Positions 61,070 through 64,000 of a stretch of 64,000 bases of DNA are shown here, piece by piece. Where the stretch lies: positions 1 through 64,000 of the forward strand of contig CAYRNW010000003.1 of the NCBI GenBank assembly GCA_964425745.1. The letters run 5' to 3'. The notes below the pieces were generated by a model. The model did no database searches. It was not told the origin of the DNA and was given only the letters and a program-made list of their open reading frames with translations. The stretch's first letter is position 1. Every line of letters begins with the position of its first letter. The position numbers and the translations under genes were made by a program. The DNA comes from CALCNS01 sp964425745. GTDB taxonomy: Bacteria; Bacillota; JAAYKD01.

Positions 61070-61930
61070 TTGAAACCCTTGATTCTCTTGACCGGCGAAG
61101 ATGAGTTTGATCCAAAGTCCCATAATCCGTTTTTTCTTATTAAGCGCAGTTATGGTAATGCGGTTGCGGGAGCTGGTGGCACAGCAATCATGGCGTTAGA
61201 CCCACGTTTATACCAAGAATATGCCGATATGGCAGATGGTTTATTGCTTACAGGCGGTGTCGATATTCATCCGGGAAGATATCGTGACATCTTTATGGAC
61301 TTTGATCCCAACAGCGGACAACCGGCACCCTATGTCAATAGTGTTACGCGTGATTCTATGGACATCTTATTATGTCAGGCGTTTGTGAAGGCCGGGAAAC
61401 CAATTTTTGGAATTGGCAGAGGTATGCAAGTAATTAATGTCGTTTTTGGAGGAACCCTATATCAAGATATTCCCACAGTAATGCAGATTGAGCATCCGCA
61501 AGGGGTAAACCATAAAATCAACCTGACGGAAGGTACTGCTCTATATAACCTTTTGGGTTCTAGCTCTATCGTGAACAGTTTTCACCATCAAGCAGTGAAA
61601 GATCTCGGTTCCGGTCTAAAGGTCGCTGCAATCGCTGAAGATGGCATCGTTGAGGCCTTAGAACATGAGAGTTTACCGATTTTTGGGGTGCAATGGCATC
61701 CAGAAACATTTGGCACCGATGATGAAGAGGTGCGTATTCGTCATGCCGGTATTATCGAACCTCCCATTGAGGTCGACCCTGTTGAAATGGAACGACAAGC
61801 ACAGGCAACTATGATAAAGAAGGCGATTCCTGGAGTTGCAACAGATGCAGATTCGGTATTACCATCTGGGAATCCGGTTTTTGATCACTTTATGCAACTT
61901 GTTAACAAGGGAGGACGCAACCATGAATAA
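61070..61930 (+). CDS. Class I glutamine-amidotransferase-like peptidase, nucleophile lost
   Basis: A 286-residue protein of the PuuD/gamma-glutamyl-GABA hydrolase family (peptidase C26). LLTGGVDIHP, GGTLYQDI and QWHPE are typical, and the His-Glu part of the triad remains. The nucleophile position, normally GICRGMQ, reads GIGRGMQ: Gly116 encoded by GGC at 61415-61417, one base from TGC. It should not hydrolyse by the family mechanism. A 40-residue tail follows the HPE motif. It starts at TTG 61070 after AAAGGAGGT and overlaps the next gene by eight bases. Confidence 0.85.
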   Translation: MKPLILLTGEDEFDPKSHNPFFLIKRSYGNAVAGAGGTAIMALDPRLYQEYADMADGLLLTGGVDIHPGRYRDIFMDFDPNSGQPAPYVNSVTRDSMDILLCQAFVKAGKPIFGIGRGMQVINVVFGGTLYQDIPTVMQIEHPQGVNHKINLTEGTALYNLLGSSSIVNSFHHQAVKDLGSGLKVAAIAEDGIVEALEHESLPIFGVQWHPETFGTDDEEVRIRHAGIIEPPIEVDPVEMERQAQATMIKKAIPGVATDADSVLPSGNPVFDHFMQLVNKGGRNHE

Positions 61931-62618
61931 ACCAGTTATTCTGATCATGTGGGGTTCTTGCTTGGATACCAAATTTAGTGCGCACAGTATGATGTTGACT
62001 AAGGCCTATTCTGCAGCGATTACTGCTGCAGGAGGAATCCCGATTTTGCCTTTGGTAGAAAGCCAAGTAGAAGATTATGTGGCAATGGCCGATGGCTTAC
62101 TCTTGCCCGGCGCAATGGGGTTTGTTCCCAGACCAGAATTGGCTAGGACGCTTGCACTGGAACGCTATTCTCGTCAAGCTCATTTTGAAACCGAGTTGTA
62201 TCAGGCATTCCGAAAAACGGGTAAACCGATTTTAGGCATCTGTGCCGGATGTCAAAAAATCAATTGTGAAGAGAATGGCACATTGCATTTAGATTTCAGA
62301 AAAATGTTTGGCAGAGAGCATCACCAAGGTGTTACTCATAGCGTGGAAGCACTTCCGGGTAGCTGGATCGCTGATTTGTGGGGAACGAGCTTTTTTATCA
62401 ATAGTTATCACGGGTTTAAGATTGCTAAAATCGGAGATGGGTTGCGGATAACGGCTTATTCTGAGGAAGGCATTCCTGAAGTGATCGAACACAAAGAGCT
62501 CCCTATTTTTGGAACGCAATTCCACCCAGAGCGGATGCGTGGAGATTTCCCCAATCCACCGGAAGGTCCCAACAGTGAGCCATTATTTCAAATGTTTTTA
62601 CAAGCATGTAAATCCTAA
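61923..62618 (+). CDS. Class I glutamine-amidotransferase-like peptidase (C26), first paralogue
   Basis: A 231-residue C26 peptidase-like protein. The nucleophile is C107 in GICAGCQKINC, with FHPE for the histidine and glutamate. The usual CRGMQ elbow is replaced by CAGCQ, and the later GGTLYQD block is replaced by a divergent LDFRK segment. Family members cleave gamma-glutamyl amides; substrate here is unknown. The ATG at 61923 follows GGGAGGAC; the longer frame has no ribosome site. Confidence 0.85.
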   Translation: MNKPVILIMWGSCLDTKFSAHSMMLTKAYSAAITAAGGIPILPLVESQVEDYVAMADGLLLPGAMGFVPRPELARTLALERYSRQAHFETELYQAFRKTGKPILGICAGCQKINCEENGTLHLDFRKMFGREHHQGVTHSVEALPGSWIADLWGTSFFINSYHGFKIAKIGDGLRITAYSEEGIPEVIEHKELPIFGTQFHPERMRGDFPNPPEGPNSEPLFQMFLQACKS

Positions 62619-62670
62619 ATTCCCGATTCATGACACAAGTGAAGGATTGTTATGATGGAGGGAAGAGACT

Positions 62671-63378
62671 ATGAAAAAACCGATTATCGTTATGATGTGG
62701 GGTTCATGCTTGGATTCGACGTTTACCAATCATGCAATGATGCTGAGTAAATCCTATGCTGCTGCCATCACTGCTGCTGGGGGAATTCCTGTAATGCCTT
62801 TGGTTCAGGAACAGATCCCGGAGCTTCTAGCACTGGGCGATGGCTTGCTTTTGCCGGGCGGGATGTCTTTTGTGCCGAGAGCTGAATTGAGCCAGGTTCT
62901 GAAAGCAGAGCGGTTTTCAAGACAGTCTCATTTTGAAAGCGAGTTGTATCAGGCATTTCGGAAGGCCGGGAAACCGGTTTTAGGCATCTGTGCCGGATGT
63001 CAGAAGATCAACTGTGAAGAGGGCGGCAATTTGGTCCTTGATTTTCGTCATGAGAAGGGAATCGAGCATCATTTGGGCTCGACCCATGGAGCGGTGTGTT
63101 CAGGAAATTCCAAGATGAGAAGATTTTTCGGAGAGAAAACCAGAGTAAACAGCTATCATGGCTACAGGCTAAACAAAATCGGCTCGGGATTGCGTGTGAC
63201 AATGCGATCGGACGATGGCGTTCCAGAAGCTGTTGAACATGAAACATTGCCGATCATTGCTACCCAATGGCATCCCGAGCGTGCGCGAGGAGATTTTCCA
63301 AATCCACCGGAAGGACCTTCGTCGGAATCTCTTTTTTCTTGGTTTATGGAAGCCTGTAGAAATTCAAATTTAGGATGA
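62671..63378 (+). CDS. Class I glutamine-amidotransferase-like peptidase (C26), second paralogue
   Basis: A 235-residue close relative of the preceding protein. The two align without gaps over at least the first 110 residues (both MMWGSCLD or IMWGSCLD near the start, both GICAGCQKINCEE with C107), and WHPE follows. The pair appears to be a tandem duplication. The ATG at 62671 follows GGAGGGAAG, 52 bases after the previous gene, so all three are probably one transcript. Confidence 0.85.
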   Translation: MKKPIIVMMWGSCLDSTFTNHAMMLSKSYAAAITAAGGIPVMPLVQEQIPELLALGDGLLLPGGMSFVPRAELSQVLKAERFSRQSHFESELYQAFRKAGKPVLGICAGCQKINCEEGGNLVLDFRHEKGIEHHLGSTHGAVCSGNSKMRRFFGEKTRVNSYHGYRLNKIGSGLRVTMRSDDGVPEAVEHETLPIIATQWHPERARGDFPNPPEGPSSESLFSWFMEACRNSNLG

Positions 63379-63722
63379 AAAAAGAACATACCATGTGTAA
63401 TAATTAATTTTACGGGTTATTATACATAATGGAACATTTATGTAAAATATGGATTAATATGCCGTTTGTAGTAAAATCCTCGGTTTATCTAAACGCTTTT
63501 ATCGGCTATAAAAACGCTCAAAAATACAATTTGTATCGTCTGTCAAAATTAAAACCAATAAAACTTTACTATACTACAGAATAAGTTTAAAAAAACAAAA
63601 ATAATATCGTATTGCAAGGAGGATATCTGTCGGTGTGTGCATAATTATTAGGCAAATGGTTTTTTGGGAAATTGATTTCTACAAAACCATAGAAAAAGAA
63701 CCTAATTAAGGAGGCATATCGA
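63379..63722 (+). other. AT-rich intergenic region
   Basis: About 340 bases with no gene that I can support. A TATACT box is at 63570-63575 but without a good -35 box. No strong terminator follows the third peptidase gene. The region ends with AAGGAGG before the ATG at 63723. Confidence 0.6.
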
Positions 63723-64000
63723 ATGAAGACAGGAATTGTTGGCCCTCGCAGTACCGTAGATCGCATCATCAATCAGTTGGAAAAAAAAAAATTATTTGTA
63801 GAATATGTGCCCGTTGTTTACGAAAGATTAAGTGAAGTAGTACCCATGGTCCGTGCTCACGTGGGAAACGTAGATAACTTTTTCTTTTGCGGTCCCATAC
63901 CCTACCACTATGTCCGAAGAAAAATGAACCTACCTTGTCCCGTAGAATATTCTGTAGTGGATGCTTATGCCATAACCAATGTACTTTTCCAAGCCGCAGT
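63723..64000 (+). CDS. Unrecognised protein, cut by the window edge
   Basis: An open frame of 92 codons running off the end, starting MKTGIVGPRSTVDRI after AAGGAGG (63711-63717). I do not recognise a family. The N-terminus IVGPRSTV, then a CGPIPYHYVRRKMNLPCPVEY block, suggests an alternating beta-alpha fold that could be a ligand-sensing domain; this is inference. Codons 20-23 contain an 11-A run (63781-63791), a possible slippage site. It is absent from simple full-length gene lists because its stop lies outside the window. Confidence 0.7.
   Translation, partial: MKTGIVGPRSTVDRIINQLEKKKLFVEYVPVVYERLSEVVPMVRAHVGNVDNFFFCGPIPYHYVRRKMNLPCPVEYSVVDAYAITNVLFQAA

Overview
The window is a chromosomal segment of a Bacillota bacterium, most likely an anaerobic Clostridia- or Negativicutes-type lineage. 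The evidence is the gene order secE-nusG-rplKA-rplJL-rpoBC-L7Ae-rpsLG-fusA-tuf-S10/spc/alpha operons-ecfA1A2T-truA-rplM-rpsI, T-box leaders on tyrS and thrS, a zinc-type S14, strong AGGAGG ribosome binding sites, frequent TTG/GTG starts, thyX instead of thyA in this stretch, arginine deiminase and an SLH-domain surface protein. The genus cannot be fixed from the sequence alone. I see no rRNA, CRISPR, insertion sequence, phage or integrase.

Layout. 0-5 kb: a minus-strand amidohydrolase divergent from an M42 aminopeptidase, a lysine exporter (LysO) encoded as two overlapping half-genes on the minus strand, and an MFS transporter. 5-7 kb: T-box-controlled tyrS, then a small minus-strand zinc-ribbon protein sharing a bidirectional terminator with it. 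7.2-13.4 kb: a tightly packed operon yacL-ispF-cysS-mrnC-thyX-rlmB, then a BTAD regulator with a degenerate GGDEF-like tail. 13.4-13.9 kb: a five-tRNA cluster (Tyr, Gly, Thr, initiator Met, Thr) with a clear promoter and terminator. 14-21.4 kb: SLH protein, mscL, a sulfur-handling operon (SLC13-type permease, MBL/rhodanese protein, two YeeE/YedE half-transporters) and an orphan arcA. 21.4-25 kb: T-box-controlled thrS and the first tuf copy.

25-61 kb is one almost continuous run of translation and transcription genes, from rpmG to rpsI. RNA control elements lie at its internal joints: an L10-type leader before rplJ, a hairpin leader before rpoB, a promoter inside a perfect palindrome before the L7Ae gene, a 180-base structured leader before rpsJ, and an L13-type leader before rplM. 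The two tuf genes (23719 and 40154) look identical across their whole length, from the base before the TTG start to 12 bases past the stop, which points to gene conversion.

61-64 kb is accessory: three tandem class I glutamine-amidotransferase-like peptidases (PuuD relatives). The first has lost its nucleophilic cysteine (Gly116) and the next two share an unusual CAGC nucleophile elbow. They are followed by the start of an unrecognised gene, cut by the window edge, with an 11-A run near its 5' end.

The most notable points are the peptidase trio with a predicted dead member and its unknown neighbour, the four-cysteine insertion in EF-Tu, the long acidic tail of RpoB, the palindromic promoter between rpoC and the L7Ae gene, and the unexplained structured leader before rpsJ. 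No wholly new multi-gene system could be demonstrated from sequence alone.
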